Shown piece after piece: positions 1-8,685 of a stretch of DNA of 64,000 nt (within the stretch, counting starts at the first letter, position 1; each line of letters starts with the position of its first letter). The DNA comes from Gryllotalpicola ginsengisoli DSM 22003 (GTDB lineage Bacteria; Actinomycetota; Actinomycetes; Actinomycetales; Microbacteriaceae), in assembly GCF_000419445.1 (NCBI RefSeq), contig NZ_AULK01000001.1, forward strand, positions 744,001-808,000, given 5' to 3'. The notes under the pieces are model-generated. The model ran no database searches. It saw only the letters and a list, made by a program, of their open reading frames with translations, and had not been told where the DNA came from. The translations under genes were made by a program, and so were the position numbers.

Positions 1-730
1 CGCGGGTGGTCAGCAGCGCGAGCACCACCCACGGTGCGGCGACGCCGAGCCTGGCCGCGTTGACGATCCACGACTGCCGGGCCTGCAGCTCGGCGCGCGC
101 CGCCGCATCCTCACGCAGTGCCGCCCCCAGCGTGCGCAGCACTCCGACCAGCTCGGTGCCGCCCACCTCGCGGGCCATCTTCAGCGTCTCGATGATCCGG
201 TCGCCGACCGGGTCGCCCAGCTCGTCCTTGAGCCGGTCGGCGCAGCGCGAGAACGACCCCGTCGCGCGGTACTCCCGGCCGAAGCGCTCGAACGCCGGCC
301 GGGTGGCCTCGGGCCCGGCGTGGGCGAGCGCCGCCACCGCGTCGGGCAGGGCGATGCCGGTGCGGGCTGCTGCGACGAGCTGGTCGACGACGTCGGGCCA
401 TGCGGCCCGCTGTGCGGACCGGCGCCGCCGCAGCCGCCACGAGACGACCGCCCACGGCGCCGCAGCTCCCGCGCATCCCGCGGCCAGCGCGATGCCCGGC
501 ACCGCGATCACCGCGGCGGCCAGCGAGGCGCAGAGCAGGAAGCCGAGGGCGGTCAGCGTCCAGAACGCGACGGGGCTCAGGTCGGCGAGCCCGGCCTGCA
601 GCAGCACGGTGCGCAGCCGATCCGCCCTGCTCGGGCGGGGCGCCCGCCGTCGCGGCGCGGGCAGCACGATGAGCAGCAGCCCGGTGCCGAGCACCGCCCC
701 GAGCAGCGCGCCCTGCGCGGCGGCGTTCAC
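1..730 (-). CDS. TadB-like type II/IV secretion F-family membrane protein (3' end outside window)
   Basis: Inner-membrane platform protein of a tad/flp pilus or secretion machine, partner of the ATPase encoded just upstream. The start is GTG at 730, whose GTGA overlaps the TGA stop of the ATPase gene, indicating translational coupling. The N-terminus is a hydrophobic stretch (VLGTGLLLIVLP), followed by a basic segment and two more membrane segments around residues 50-85. The T2SSF-type soluble domain follows, with words such as DQLVAAARTGIALPDAV and ETLKMAREVGG that are typical of TadB/TadC. The reading frame runs off the window start, so only about 243 residues are visible. Assignment as TadB rather than TadC rests on position directly after TadA. 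Confidence 0.8.
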   Translation of the reverse strand, partial: MNAAAQGALLGAVLGTGLLLIVLPAPRRRAPRPSRADRLRTVLLQAGLADLSPVAFWTLTALGFLLCASLAAAVIAVPGIALAAGCAGAAAPWAVVSWRLRRRRSAQRAAWPDVVDQLVAAARTGIALPDAVAALAHAGPEATRPAFERFGREYRATGSFSRCADRLKDELGDPVGDRIIETLKMAREVGGTELVGVLRTLGAALREDAAARAELQARQSWIVNAARLGVAAPWVVLALLTTR

Positions 731-1953
731 GCCGCACCGCCCAGCACGATCGCGGGGTCGAAACCGGCGGCCCGGTACTTCGCCAGCTTGGCCGGGTGAC
801 CGCCCGTGGCCACGAGCGAGCCGCCCTGCCGGCGGAAGATCGGGCTCGCCTCGATCACTCCCGCGTTCACGGCGCCGGTGAGCGCGAGGATCTCGGTCAC
901 GTGCCGCGCGCCCGACCGGTCGAGCTCGCAGAACACGACGAGGTCCAGGCAGTTCGCGACGGTCGGCACGATGAACCCCGCGTCGATGTTCCGCCCCGCC
1001 AGCAGCGGCAGGGTGCACAGCTTGACCAGGGCGTCGCGCGCGCTGTTGGCGTGGATGGAGCAGGCGCCCGGGATGCCGGCGTTCAGGGCCAGCAGCAGAT
1101 CGAGCGCCTCGGCCTCGCGCACCTCGCCGACGACGAGCCGGTCGGGGCGCATCCGCAGCGCCTCCTTGATCAGCCGGCGCAGCGTGATCTCGCCGGTTCC
1201 CTCCAAGGAGGGCTGCCGGCACTGCATCCCGACCACGTCGCGCACGGCGAGGTCGAGCTCGAAGGTCTCCTCGACCGTCACCACCCGGTCGGTGCGGCGC
1301 ACCGCCGACATCAGGGCGCCGAGCAGCGTCGTCTTGCCGCTCTGCGTCGCCCCGGCGACCAGCACGTTGCACCCGGCGAGCACCGACATGCGCAGGAACT
1401 CCGCCGCCTGCTGCGTCAGCGACCCGAGCGCGACCAGCTGCGGCAGCTCGCGGATCGCGGCATTGAACTTGCGGATATTGACCGACCATGAGCGCGTGAC
1501 GTCGGGGATGACCACGTGCAGGCGCGAGCCGTCGGCGAGCGACGCGTCGACGAACGGCTGGCTGAGGTCGACCCGGCGACCGGATGCTTGAAGCATCCGC
1601 TCGACCAGGTCGCGGACCTCAGCCTCCGTCAGCACCAGCGGAGTCAGTTCGGAGACGCCGCCGCGCGCGATGAACACGCGGTGCGGCTGGTTGATCCAGA
1701 TCTCCTCGACGGTGGGGTCGTCGAGGTAGGGCTGCAGGGGGCCCAGACCGCTGACGGCGGCCACCACCTGCGCCTCGGCCGCCCGCTCGTCCTCGAGCAG
1801 CGGCACCGTGCCGCCGAGCGCGAGCTCGGCGTAGCGCCGCACCTCGTCGCGCGCGTACTCGGCGGCTCGCTCGGGCCGCCCGGCCCCGTCGCCGCCCGCC
1901 TGCAGCACGCGCTCGCGAACGCGATCGGTGATGAGGCGCACGGCGTCGGTCAT
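727..1953 (-). CDS. tadA: TadA/CpaF family secretion ATPase
   Basis: Cytoplasmic hexameric ATPase that powers Flp/Tad pilus assembly or secretion. The 408-residue length fits the family. An N-terminal domain (to about residue 150) precedes the RecA-like core with Walker A GATQSGKTTLL near residue 205. It is followed by an acidic Asp-box region (VEETFELDL), a Walker B-like LVVGEVREAEALD near 270 and the His-box CSIHANSARDAL near 297. It heads the visible tad genes and overlaps tadB by 4 nt. A CATCAT hexamer 6 nt before the ATG is a possible leaderless -10 box. The rest of the tad locus should lie beyond the left edge. Confidence 0.92.
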   Translation of the reverse strand: MTDAVRLITDRVRERVLQAGGDGAGRPERAAEYARDEVRRYAELALGGTVPLLEDERAAEAQVVAAVSGLGPLQPYLDDPTVEEIWINQPHRVFIARGGVSELTPLVLTEAEVRDLVERMLQASGRRVDLSQPFVDASLADGSRLHVVIPDVTRSWSVNIRKFNAAIRELPQLVALGSLTQQAAEFLRMSVLAGCNVLVAGATQSGKTTLLGALMSAVRRTDRVVTVEETFELDLAVRDVVGMQCRQPSLEGTGEITLRRLIKEALRMRPDRLVVGEVREAEALDLLLALNAGIPGACSIHANSARDALVKLCTLPLLAGRNIDAGFIVPTVANCLDLVVFCELDRSGARHVTEILALTGAVNAGVIEASPIFRRQGGSLVATGGHPAKLAKYRAAGFDPAIVLGGAA

Positions 1954-1992
1954 GCGAGCATGATGCCGACCGGGGCGGATCAGCCGCGGGAA

Positions 1993-4008
1993 TTATCCAC
2001 AGCGCACGACGGCGACGCCGAGAGGCTCCAGTTCGAGCGTGCCCGACACGGCGGCGCCGGTGAGCAGGTCCACGCCGGCGCGCGGCAGGCGGACGGCCGC
2101 GGCATCCGTCTCAGAATGGTTGATCAGGAACAGGTAGTCGGCGCCGCCCTTGGACCGCATCGTCGCCTCGACCTGCGCGGGTGCGTCGGCGACCACGGAG
2201 GCGACGCCGGCCGCGTGCGCCGTGTCGAGCAGCAGCGTCGCCAGAGCGGATGCCTCGAGCCGCGTGCCGACGTACACCACCCGCCCCTCGCCCACCCGGT
2301 TCTCCACCACGGCGGGCCGGCCGGCGAGCAGTCCGTTCCGGAATTCGGCAAGCGCGGCGCCCGTCTCGAGCTCGATGCTCTCCTGCCACCAGTCGGCCAC
2401 AGCCTCCTCGCCGGACGCGAAGCGCACGCCGAAGCTCTCGCCGGCCCGCGCCGGCCAGTACTCGTCGATGTAGGCGCCGATCAACTGCCGGAACGCGCCG
2501 GGATAGGCGGGCTGGAGCACCTGGTTGCGCTCGTCGACCACGCCCGAGAAGAACCCGATGACCACCGTGCCGCCGGCCTCGGCGAAGCGGGCGAGCCGCT
2601 GCGCGAACGCATCCGTGACCAGGTAGGCGTTCGGCACAAGCACGCAGCGGTAGCCGTCGAGGGCGCTCTCGAACGAGGCCAGGTCGACGGCGAGGTGCGC
2701 CTCGAGCAGCGGGCGGTACCACGAGGTCTCGAGCTCGGCGTAGTCGAAGTCGTTGCGAGGCAGCCCGTGCGTCTCCATCAACCCCCACCACGCGTTCCAG
2801 TCGAAGACCAGGGCGACGTCGGCGCGCGAGGTCGCGCCCGTGACCTCCGCGATGCGGCCCAGCTCGCCGCCGAGCGCCTCGATCTCGCGCCACGTGCGCG
2901 ACCGCGTGCCCGAGTGCGGCAGCATCGCCGAGTGGAAGCGCTCGTGCCCGCCGCGCGAGGCCCGCCACTGGAAGAACAGCACGGTGTCCGCGCCGTGCGC
3001 GATCGCCTGGTAGGAGCCGGCGCGCATCATGCCGGGGCGCTTCACGTTGTTCACCGGCCACTGCGAGACGGCGCTCGCGGCCTGCTCCATGAGCACCCAC
3101 GGGCCGCCCTTCAGCGACCGCATCAGGTCGAAGTTCAGCGCCGCGGCCACCCGCGAGTCGGCCTCCCCCGGGTTCGGGTAGATGTCGAGCGCGACCACGT
3201 CCTCCTCCTGCGCCCACCGCCAGTAGTCGGCGCGACGGTAGAAGCGCATGAAGTTCGTCGTGATCGGCAGCTCGCTGTACCGGCGCACGATGTCGCGCTC
3301 CGTCGTGAAGCACTCGAGCAGCACGTCGGAGGCGAAGCGCAAGAAGTCGAGCCGGCGGGTCGGATTCGACCAGCTGCGCGGCACCTCGGGCGGCTCGACC
3401 TGCTCCCACGCCGTGTAGCGCTGCCCCCAGAACCGCGTGTACCAGGCGTCGTTGAGCGCCTCGAGGTCGCCGTAGCGCTCGCGCAGCCAGTCCCGGAACG
3501 CCGCCGCGCTGGCCCCGCCCCACGACACCGGCCCGTACTCGTTGCTGAGGTGCCACATGGCGACCGACGGATGCTGCGCGTACCGCGCCGCGATCGCGTC
3601 GGTGATCCGCGCCGCCGCCTCCCGGTACCGGGGCGACGCGGGGTCGTAGTGCAGCCGGTTGCCGAAGCCGAAGCGCTGGCCGTCCTCGCGCACCGGCAGC
3701 ACCTCGGGGTGGCCGTGGGAGAGCCACACGGGCGGCGCCATCGTCGGGGTGGCGAGGTCGACCGCGATGCCGCCCGAGTGCAGCAGGTCGAGCACCTCGT
3801 CGAGCCAGTCGAAGGTGAACACCCCGGGCTCAGCTTCGAGCGACGCCCACGCGAACACGCCGACAGTGACGAGGTTCACCCCCGCCCGCCGCATCAGCTC
3901 GACGTCCTCCCGCCACACCGCGGGATCCCACTGCTCGGGGTTGTAGTCCCCACCGAAGGCGACCCCGCCGAGGCGTTCCCGCAGCCGGGCCATCCGATCG
4001 TCCGCCAT
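1993..4008 (-). CDS. Beta-galactosidase, glycoside hydrolase family 42
   Basis: Hydrolyses terminal beta-D-galactosides. There is no signal peptide, so it probably acts on imported oligosaccharides in the cytoplasm. The 671-residue protein has the GH42 (beta/alpha)8 barrel start GGDYNPEQW at residues 19-27. The acid/base Glu157 lies in HLSNEYG and the likely nucleophile Glu308 in WVLMEQAAS. The trimerisation and C-terminal beta domains follow, with LFLINHS near the end, a typical GH42 C-terminal motif. It stands alone, without a sugar transporter or LacI regulator next to it. AGGTGGAG just before the ATG serves as ribosome-binding site. Substrate could be a plant galactan fragment or lactose; sequence alone does not decide. 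Confidence 0.9.
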   Translation of the reverse strand: MADDRMARLRERLGGVAFGGDYNPEQWDPAVWREDVELMRRAGVNLVTVGVFAWASLEAEPGVFTFDWLDEVLDLLHSGGIAVDLATPTMAPPVWLSHGHPEVLPVREDGQRFGFGNRLHYDPASPRYREAAARITDAIAARYAQHPSVAMWHLSNEYGPVSWGGASAAAFRDWLRERYGDLEALNDAWYTRFWGQRYTAWEQVEPPEVPRSWSNPTRRLDFLRFASDVLLECFTTERDIVRRYSELPITTNFMRFYRRADYWRWAQEEDVVALDIYPNPGEADSRVAAALNFDLMRSLKGGPWVLMEQAASAVSQWPVNNVKRPGMMRAGSYQAIAHGADTVLFFQWRASRGGHERFHSAMLPHSGTRSRTWREIEALGGELGRIAEVTGATSRADVALVFDWNAWWGLMETHGLPRNDFDYAELETSWYRPLLEAHLAVDLASFESALDGYRCVLVPNAYLVTDAFAQRLARFAEAGGTVVIGFFSGVVDERNQVLQPAYPGAFRQLIGAYIDEYWPARAGESFGVRFASGEEAVADWWQESIELETGAALAEFRNGLLAGRPAVVENRVGEGRVVYVGTRLEASALATLLLDTAHAAGVASVVADAPAQVEATMRSKGGADYLFLINHSETDAAAVRLPRAGVDLLTGAAVSGTLELEPLGVAVVRCG

Positions 4009-4067
4009 GACTCCACCTTGGCCGTTTCTCAGGGACGTCCCGGAAGACTCGCCACATCGCCGCCGGA

Positions 4068-4073
4068 TAGACT
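4068..4073 (+). promoter_or_regulatory. Putative -10 box of tRNA-Leu
   Basis: The hexamer TAGACT lies 10 nt ahead of the mature tRNA 5' end, the usual distance for a bacterial tRNA promoter. No convincing -35 hexamer was found. Confidence 0.5.
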
Positions 4074-4083
4074 CGCACCACCT

Positions 4084-4165
4084 GCGGGAGTGGTGGAACT
4101 GGTAGACACGCAGGATTTAGGTTCCTGTGCCGTAAGGCGTGAGGGTTCAAGCCCCTTCTCCCGTA
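4084..4165 (+). tRNA. tRNA-Leu (anticodon UAG)
   Basis: Class II tRNA of 82 nt. The acceptor GCGGGAG pairs with CTCCCGT (terminal G-U), with discriminator A at 4165 and no encoded CCA. The anticodon arm CAGGA-TTTAGGT-TCCTG carries anticodon TAG. A short variable arm (GCCGTAAGGC) and a T arm with GGTTCAAGC follow. It reads CUN leucine codons, chiefly CUA, which are rare in this GC-rich genome. It sits between the GH42 and DedA genes. Confidence 0.97.
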
Positions 4166-4206
4166 CGACCACCCGCTCAGGCATCACCCAAAGCACGAGG
4201 AATCCG

Positions 4207-4911
4207 TTGCACCAGGCCTCACTCTTCTCGTTCCTCGACCCGCAGACGATCATCCACTCCGCGGGTCCCTGGGCCCTCCTCGTCGTGTGCGGCATCATCT
4301 TCGCCGAGACCGGTCTGCTCGTCGGGTTCGTGCTGCCGGGCGACACGCTGCTGCTGATCAGCGGCGTGCTGTCCGCGCCCGCCGTGCTCGCCTTCCACTG
4401 GCACGTGTACTGGGTGGCCCTGTTCATCTGCATCGCCGCGTTCCTCGGCGGCGAGCTCGGCTACTTCATCGGCCGGAAGGTGGGTCCGCCGATCTTCGAG
4501 CGGCGGGAGTCCGGCCTCTTCTCGAGGGAGAACGTGGATCGGACGAACGCGTTCTTCAGCCGCTTCGGGGCGCCCGCGGTGATCATCGCGCGGTTCGTGC
4601 CGGTCGTGCGCACCTTCGCCCCGGTCGCCGCCGGCGTCGGCAAGATGGACTACCGCAAGTACACGCTGTACAACGCGATCGGCGCGCTGCTGTGGGGCGC
4701 GGGCATCGTCTACCTCGGCTATGTGCTGCACTTCATCCCGCCGGTGCAGCACTTCGTGGAGGACTACATCGACGTGATCCTGATCGGCGCGGTCGTGGTC
4801 AGCGTCGTGCCGACCGGGCTGCACCTGCTGAACGCGCAGCGCAAGGCCAAGCGCGCGCAGAGCGGCGGCGGCGTCAGCTCGCCGAAGCCGAAGCCGTCAG
4901 CGACGGAATGA
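4207..4911 (+). CDS. DedA family membrane protein (SNARE-associated/VTT domain)
   Basis: Integral membrane protein of the DedA family, whose members have been linked to lipid-carrier (undecaprenyl phosphate) recycling and membrane homeostasis. It is 234 residues if started at TTG 4207, which has a good GAGGAA ribosome-binding site 4-5 nt upstream; no ATG fits as well. Family signatures are visible: FAETGLLVGFVLPGDTLL near residue 33, GELGYFIGRKVG near 83, and FSRFGAPAVIIARFVPVVRT near 115, which holds the conserved FxRF and R residues. Four to five hydrophobic segments are present. The 3' end overlaps rdgB on the other strand by 38 nt. A basic, Lys/Pro-rich tail ends the protein. Confidence 0.88.
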   Translation: MHQASLFSFLDPQTIIHSAGPWALLVVCGIIFAETGLLVGFVLPGDTLLLISGVLSAPAVLAFHWHVYWVALFICIAAFLGGELGYFIGRKVGPPIFERRESGLFSRENVDRTNAFFSRFGAPAVIIARFVPVVRTFAPVAAGVGKMDYRKYTLYNAIGALLWGAGIVYLGYVLHFIPPVQHFVEDYIDVILIGAVVVSVVPTGLHLLNAQRKAKRAQSGGGVSSPKPKPSATE

Positions 4912-5467
4912 TCGCCGCGAACGCGCGGGCCCGGTGGCTCACCGCGTTCTTGCGCTCCGGGTCGAGCTCTGCGGCCGACCGCCCGCCCTCGCCGTCGGGC
5001 AGGAAGATCGGGTCGTAGCCGAACCCGTTCTCGCCGCGCGGCTCGCGGGCGATCGTGCCCGGCCACACCCCCTCCACGGCGTGCTCGGTGCCGCGCGAGA
5101 CCAGCGCGATGGTGCACGAGAAGTGGCCGGTGCGCAGCCGGTCCGGCACGTCGGCGAGCTGCGCGAGCAGCAGCTCGAGGTTCTCCCGGTCGGCGCCGTG
5201 CCGCCCCGACCACCGCGCGGAGAAGATGCCGGGTGCCCCGCCCATGACGTCCACGCAGATGCCCGAGTCGTCGGCCATCGCCGGCAGCCCGGTGTGCCGG
5301 GCCGCCGCCCGCGCCTTGATCAGCGCGTTCTCCGCGAAGCTCGCGCCGTCCTCGACGGGCTCCGGCCCGTCGTAGGCGACGATCTCGAGCCCTGGCACCG
5401 CAGCGGCGAGGATGCGCTGGAACTCGGCCGCCTTGTGCGCGTTGTGGGTGGCGAGCACGACGCGCAC
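4874..5467 (-). CDS. rdgB: Non-canonical purine NTP pyrophosphatase (RdgB/HAM1)
   Basis: Hydrolyses dITP, ITP and XTP to the monophosphates, keeping deaminated purines out of nucleic acids. The 197 residues match the family. The N-terminal ATHNAHKAAEF corresponds to the HAM1 (S/T)xNxxK substrate loop. DGASFAENALIKARAA and ADDSGICVD (metal-binding Asp residues) follow, and GFGYDPIF plus a C-terminal SHRARA complete the fold. GTG 5467 starts 2 nt after the rph stop, giving the operon murI-rph-rdgB, an order common in actinobacteria. It overlaps the DedA gene end convergently. Confidence 0.95.
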   Translation of the reverse strand: MRVVLATHNAHKAAEFQRILAAAVPGLEIVAYDGPEPVEDGASFAENALIKARAAARHTGLPAMADDSGICVDVMGGAPGIFSARWSGRHGADRENLELLLAQLADVPDRLRTGHFSCTIALVSRGTEHAVEGVWPGTIAREPRGENGFGYDPIFLPDGEGGRSAAELDPERKNAVSHRARAFAAIIPSLTASASAS

Positions 5468-5469
5468 GC

Positions 5470-6204
5470 TCAGCCCTCCAGCGCCTGGCGCTGCAGCTGC
5501 GCGAGCTCGGCGTTGCCGGCGAGCGCGAGGTCGAGCAGGCTGTCCAGCTCCGCCCGGTCGAACGGCGCGCCCTCGGCCGTGCCCTGCACCTCCACGAAAG
5601 CGCCGGAGCCGGTGACGACCACGTTCATGTCGGTCTCGGCGCGCACGTCCTCGACATATGCCAGATCGAGCATGGGAACGCCGTCGATGATGCCGACCGA
5701 GACGGCCGACACGGAGTCCTTGAGCGGCTGCGCCTTCTTGGCGAGGAAGCCCTGCTCTTTGCCCCACGCGAGCGCGTCTGCGAGGGCGACGTAGGCGCCG
5801 GTGATCGCGGCGGTGCGGGTTCCGCCGTCGGCCTGCAGCACGTCGCAGTCGAGCACGACCGTGTTCTCGCCGAGGGCGTTGATGTCGACGATGGCGCGAA
5901 GCGATCGGCCGATCAGGCGGCTGATCTCGTGCGTGCGCCCGCCGATGCGGCCCTTGACCGACTCCCGGTCGCTGCGCGAGTTGGTGGCCCGCGGCAGCAT
6001 CGCGTACTCGGCCGTCACCCAGCCCTTGCCCTGCCCGGTCAGCCAGCGCGGCACGCCGTTCGTGAACGAGGCGGTGCACAGCACCCGCGTCTCGCCGAAG
6101 GAGATCAGCGCGCTGCCCTCCGCCTGGCGGCTCCAGCCGCGCTCGATCACGACCGGTCGCAACTGGTCGGGGGTGCGCCCGTCGGCGCGGGTCGTCTCTG
6201 CCAC
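5470..6204 (-). CDS. rph: Ribonuclease PH
   Basis: Phosphorolytic 3'-5' exoribonuclease that trims tRNA 3' ends. From GTG 6204 the protein is 244 residues and begins with the family's R-x-D-G-R phosphate-site motif ([12 protein letters not shown]). [11 protein letters not shown], the conserved [11 protein letters not shown] loop (RNase PH rather than PNPase) and the core [19 protein letters not shown] are all present. The GTG is preferred because AAAGG lies 8 nt upstream; an in-frame TTG two codons earlier is too close to it. The gene follows murI with a 2-nt gap and precedes rdgB with a 2-nt gap. Confidence 0.95.
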   Translation of the reverse strand: MAETTRADGRTPDQLRPVVIERGWSRQAEGSALISFGETRVLCTASFTNGVPRWLTGQGKGWVTAEYAMLPRATNSRSDRESVKGRIGGRTHEISRLIGRSLRAIVDINALGENTVVLDCDVLQADGGTRTAAITGAYVALADALAWGKEQGFLAKKAQPLKDSVSAVSVGIIDGVPMLDLAYVEDVRAETDMNVVVTGSGAFVEVQGTAEGAPFDRAELDSLLDLALAGNAELAQLQRQALEG

Positions 6205-6206
6205 GG

Positions 6207-7037
6207 TCAATGCCTTTCGATCGGGGGAAGGTCGATGACGCCGGTGCTCACCAGGTCGACGCGGGAGACGTCGAGCCCGAGCATCCGATGAGCCAGTCTC
6301 TGGAACGCGAGCGTGTCCTCGCCCGTCGCCTCGTAGCGGATCACGGGGTCGCCCGCCGCGCGGCGCTCGAGCCCGCTCCCGACGAGCACGCGGTAGACGT
6401 CGGCCGCCGTCTCGGCGTCGCTGGAGACGAGCGAAACGTCGTCGCCCATGACGTACGAGATCGCTCCCTTGAGGAACGGGTAGTGGGTGCAGCCGAGCAC
6501 GAGCGTGTCGATGCCGGCCCGCCCCAGCGGGGCGAGGTAATCGGATGCCACGGCCAGCAGCTCCGGCCCGCTGGTGACCCCGCGCTCGACGTAGTCGACG
6601 AACAGCGGGCACGCCGCGGTGAACAGCCGCAGGTCGGGGGCCGCGGCGAAGGCGTCCTCGTAGGCGCGGGACGCGATCGTGCCCACCGTGCCGATCACGC
6701 CGATGCGCCGGTTGCGGGTGGTCGCGACGGCGCGGCGCACGGCCGGCTGGATGACCTCGACGACCGGAACGTCGTAGCGCTCGCGCGCGTCGCGCAGCAG
6801 CGCCGAGCTCGCGGTGTTGCAGGCGATCACGAGCATCTTCACGCCCTGCTCGACCATGAAGTCGAGCACCTCGAGGCCGTATCGGCGCACCTCGGCGATG
6901 GGCTTCGGACCGTAGGGCGAGTGCAGCGTGTCGCCCACGTAGAGGATGGACTCGTTGGGCAGCTGATCGCGCACCGCGCGCGCCACCGTGAGGCCGCCGA
7001 CGCCGGAATCGAAGATGCCGATCGGCGCGTCGCTCAT
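6207..7037 (-). CDS. murI: Glutamate racemase
   Basis: Converts L- to D-glutamate for peptidoglycan. The 276-residue protein has the N-terminal phosphate/substrate loop [13 protein letters not shown]. It carries the two catalytic cysteines, Cys73 in ACNTASS and Cys183 in GCTHYPFL. The family motif [13 protein letters not shown] is also clear. It is first in the operon with rph and rdgB. Its ATG lies 6 nt after a TAGAAT hexamer, so the mRNA is probably leaderless. The promoter is back-to-back with that of the nicotinate phosphoribosyltransferase gene. Confidence 0.97.
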   Translation of the reverse strand: MSDAPIGIFDSGVGGLTVARAVRDQLPNESILYVGDTLHSPYGPKPIAEVRRYGLEVLDFMVEQGVKMLVIACNTASSALLRDARERYDVPVVEVIQPAVRRAVATTRNRRIGVIGTVGTIASRAYEDAFAAAPDLRLFTAACPLFVDYVERGVTSGPELLAVASDYLAPLGRAGIDTLVLGCTHYPFLKGAISYVMGDDVSLVSSDAETAADVYRVLVGSGLERRAAGDPVIRYEATGEDTLAFQRLAHRMLGLDVSRVDLVSTGVIDLPPIERH

Positions 7038-7043
7038 GAATCG

Positions 7044-7049
7044 ATTCTA
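7044..7049 (-). promoter_or_regulatory. -10 box (TAGAAT) of murI, leaderless
   Basis: Read on the minus strand, TAGAAT is followed by 6 nt and then the murI ATG. This is the spacing expected when transcription starts at the start codon. Confidence 0.65.
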
Positions 7050-7051
7050 TG

Positions 7052-7057
7052 TAGGTT
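7052..7057 (+). promoter_or_regulatory. -10 box (TAGGTT) of nicotinate phosphoribosyltransferase gene, leaderless
   Basis: TAGGTT is followed by 7 nt and GTG 7065. Only 27 bp separate the two divergent start codons, so the -10 boxes are almost adjacent and the -35 regions lie inside the opposite genes. Confidence 0.55.
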
Positions 7058-7064
7058 GAGAAAC

Positions 7065-8366
7065 GTGACCTCCTCGACCGCGCTGCTCACCGACCGCTAC
7101 GAGTTGACCATGTTGGACGCGGCGCTGGCCGACGGCACCGCGCAGCGGGAGTGCGTGTTCGAGGTGTTCGCGCGCCGGCTGCCGCTCGGCCGCCGCTACG
7201 GGGTGCTGGCCGGCACCGGCCGCCTGCTGGAGCTGATCGAGCGGTTCCGCTTCGGCGACGCGGAGCTCGAGTGGCTGCGCGAGGAGAAGGTGGTCTCCGA
7301 TGCCACGCTCGACTGGCTCGCCGACTACCGCTTCACCGGCACGATCACCGGCTATCGCGAAGGCGAGGTCTACTTCCCCGGCTCCCCCGTGCTGTCGGTC
7401 GAGGCGCCCTTCGGCGAGGGCGTGCTGCTCGAGACGCTCGTGCTCTCGGTGCTGAACTTCGACTCGGCCGTCGCGACGGCCGCGAGCCGCATGGTGCACG
7501 CCGCGCTCGGGAGGCCGATCGCCGAGATGGGCTCTCGGCGCGCCAACGAGGACGCGGCCGTCGCGGCCACGCGGGCGGCCTACATCGCGGGCTTCGAGGC
7601 CTCGTCGAACCTCGAGGCGGGGCGCCGGTGGGGCCTCCCGACGATGGGAACGGCGGCCCACGCCTTCACGCTGCTGCACGAGAGCGAAGAGGAGGCGTTC
7701 CGCTCCCAAGTGGCCGCCATGGGCACCGGCACCACGCTGCTCGTGGACACCTTCGACGTCGAGAAGGGCATCGAGACCGCCATCGCGGTGGCGGGAACCG
7801 GGCTCGGCGGCATCCGTCTCGACTCGGGCGATCTGCCCCGGCTGGTCGCCAAGGCCCGCGCCCAGCTCGACCGGCTCGGCGCGACAGACACGAAGATCAC
7901 CGTCACCAACGACCTCGACGAGTTCACCATCGCGGCCCTGTCGGCGAGCCCCGTCGACGCATTCGGGGTCGGAACCTCGGTCGTCACCGGCTCGGGCGCG
8001 CCGGCGGCCGGCATGGTGTACAAGCTCGTGGCGCACAAGGACGACGCGGGCGAGTGGGTCTCGGTCGCGAAGAAGTCGGACGGCAAGGCGACCGTCGGCG
8101 GCCGCAAGGCCCCCATCCGCCACCTCGACGCGGCCGGAATCGCAACGGCGGAGGTGGTGCACGTGCTCACCCAGCGCCCGCCGCGCGAGGAGGGGCGCGA
8201 ACTGCTCGTCACGCTCATGCAGGACGGCGAAGCGGATGCCTCGTACCTCGGCCACTCCGGCGTGGCCGCCGCGCGGGCCCACCGTGCGAAGGCCATCGAG
8301 GAGCTGCCCGAGGAGGCGTTCAAGCTGGGCGCCGACGAGCCGGTCCTGCCGACGATCTACGTCTGA
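7065..8366 (+). CDS. pncB: Nicotinate phosphoribosyltransferase
   Basis: Makes nicotinate mononucleotide from nicotinate and PRPP (Preiss-Handler NAD salvage). It has 433 residues from GTG 7065. It opens with the family motif [18 protein letters not shown]; further on come [13 protein letters not shown], the region around [12 protein letters not shown] holding the phosphorylated-His motif of this enzyme class, and [12 protein letters not shown] for PRPP binding. The C-terminal part contains the cysteine-poor, actinobacterial form of the fold. The start is set by a leaderless -10 box 7 nt upstream; there is no Shine-Dalgarno. It is divergent from murI. Confidence 0.94.
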   Translation: MTSSTALLTDRYELTMLDAALADGTAQRECVFEVFARRLPLGRRYGVLAGTGRLLELIERFRFGDAELEWLREEKVVSDATLDWLADYRFTGTITGYREGEVYFPGSPVLSVEAPFGEGVLLETLVLSVLNFDSAVATAASRMVHAALGRPIAEMGSRRANEDAAVAATRAAYIAGFEASSNLEAGRRWGLPTMGTAAHAFTLLHESEEEAFRSQVAAMGTGTTLLVDTFDVEKGIETAIAVAGTGLGGIRLDSGDLPRLVAKARAQLDRLGATDTKITVTNDLDEFTIAALSASPVDAFGVGTSVVTGSGAPAAGMVYKLVAHKDDAGEWVSVAKKSDGKATVGGRKAPIRHLDAAGIATAEVVHVLTQRPPREEGRELLVTLMQDGEADASYLGHSGVAAARAHRAKAIEELPEEAFKLGADEPVLPTIYV

Positions 8367-8389
8367 CGACAGCAGTCCCGAAGCCGGCC

Positions 8390-8665
8390 CTACTCCAAGG
8401 CCAGCGACTCGTAGATCTCCTTGCACGTCGGGCAGACCGGGAACTTCTCCGGGTCTCGGCCCGGCGTCCAGACCTTGCCGCACAGCGCCTTGACCGGCTT
8501 GCCGGTCACCGCCGACTCGAGGATCGCCTCTTTGCGCACGTAGTGCGCGAAGCGGTCGTGGTCGCCGTCTTCGATCTGCTCGGAGTTCAGCAGCTCCTCG
8601 AGCTCGCGGTCGAGTGTCGCGGTGCCGCCGCCCTCGGCGGGCCCGCCCGGTTCGGAGATGCTCAT
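8390..8665 (-). CDS. DUF3039 family small protein
   Basis: Conserved actinobacterial protein of unknown function, 91 residues. An acidic N-terminal half with ELEELLNSEQ leads into a domain that contains HYVRKEAILES and KALCGKVWTP. A terminal CPTCKEIYE supplies, with the upstream Cys and a His, a likely zinc site. TAAACT followed by 6 nt sits directly before the ATG, so the transcript is probably leaderless. It is convergent with pncB and divergent from nothing nearby. The family is usually a single-copy housekeeping gene in this order; no role should be assumed. Confidence 0.85.
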   Translation of the reverse strand: MSISEPGGPAEGGGTATLDRELEELLNSEQIEDGDHDRFAHYVRKEAILESAVTGKPVKALCGKVWTPGRDPEKFPVCPTCKEIYESLALE

Positions 8666-8671
8666 GCCGCC

Positions 8672-8677
8672 AGTTTA
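8672..8677 (-). promoter_or_regulatory. -10 box (TAAACT) of the DUF3039 gene
   Basis: On the minus strand TAAACT is followed by 6 nt and the ATG, the leaderless arrangement seen repeatedly in this window. Confidence 0.6.
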
Positions 8678-8685
8678 CGAGCGGG

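Noticed and set aside
1516-4206. Very long plus-strand open frame opposite the GH42 gene
   Set aside because: It is rich in Arg/Ala/Gly/His with no domain pattern and mirrors the minus-strand gene; only its last part, from TTG 4207, is the real DedA gene. Similar antisense frames throughout (e.g. opposite adnA, adnB, UPF0182 and the res gene) were dismissed likewise.
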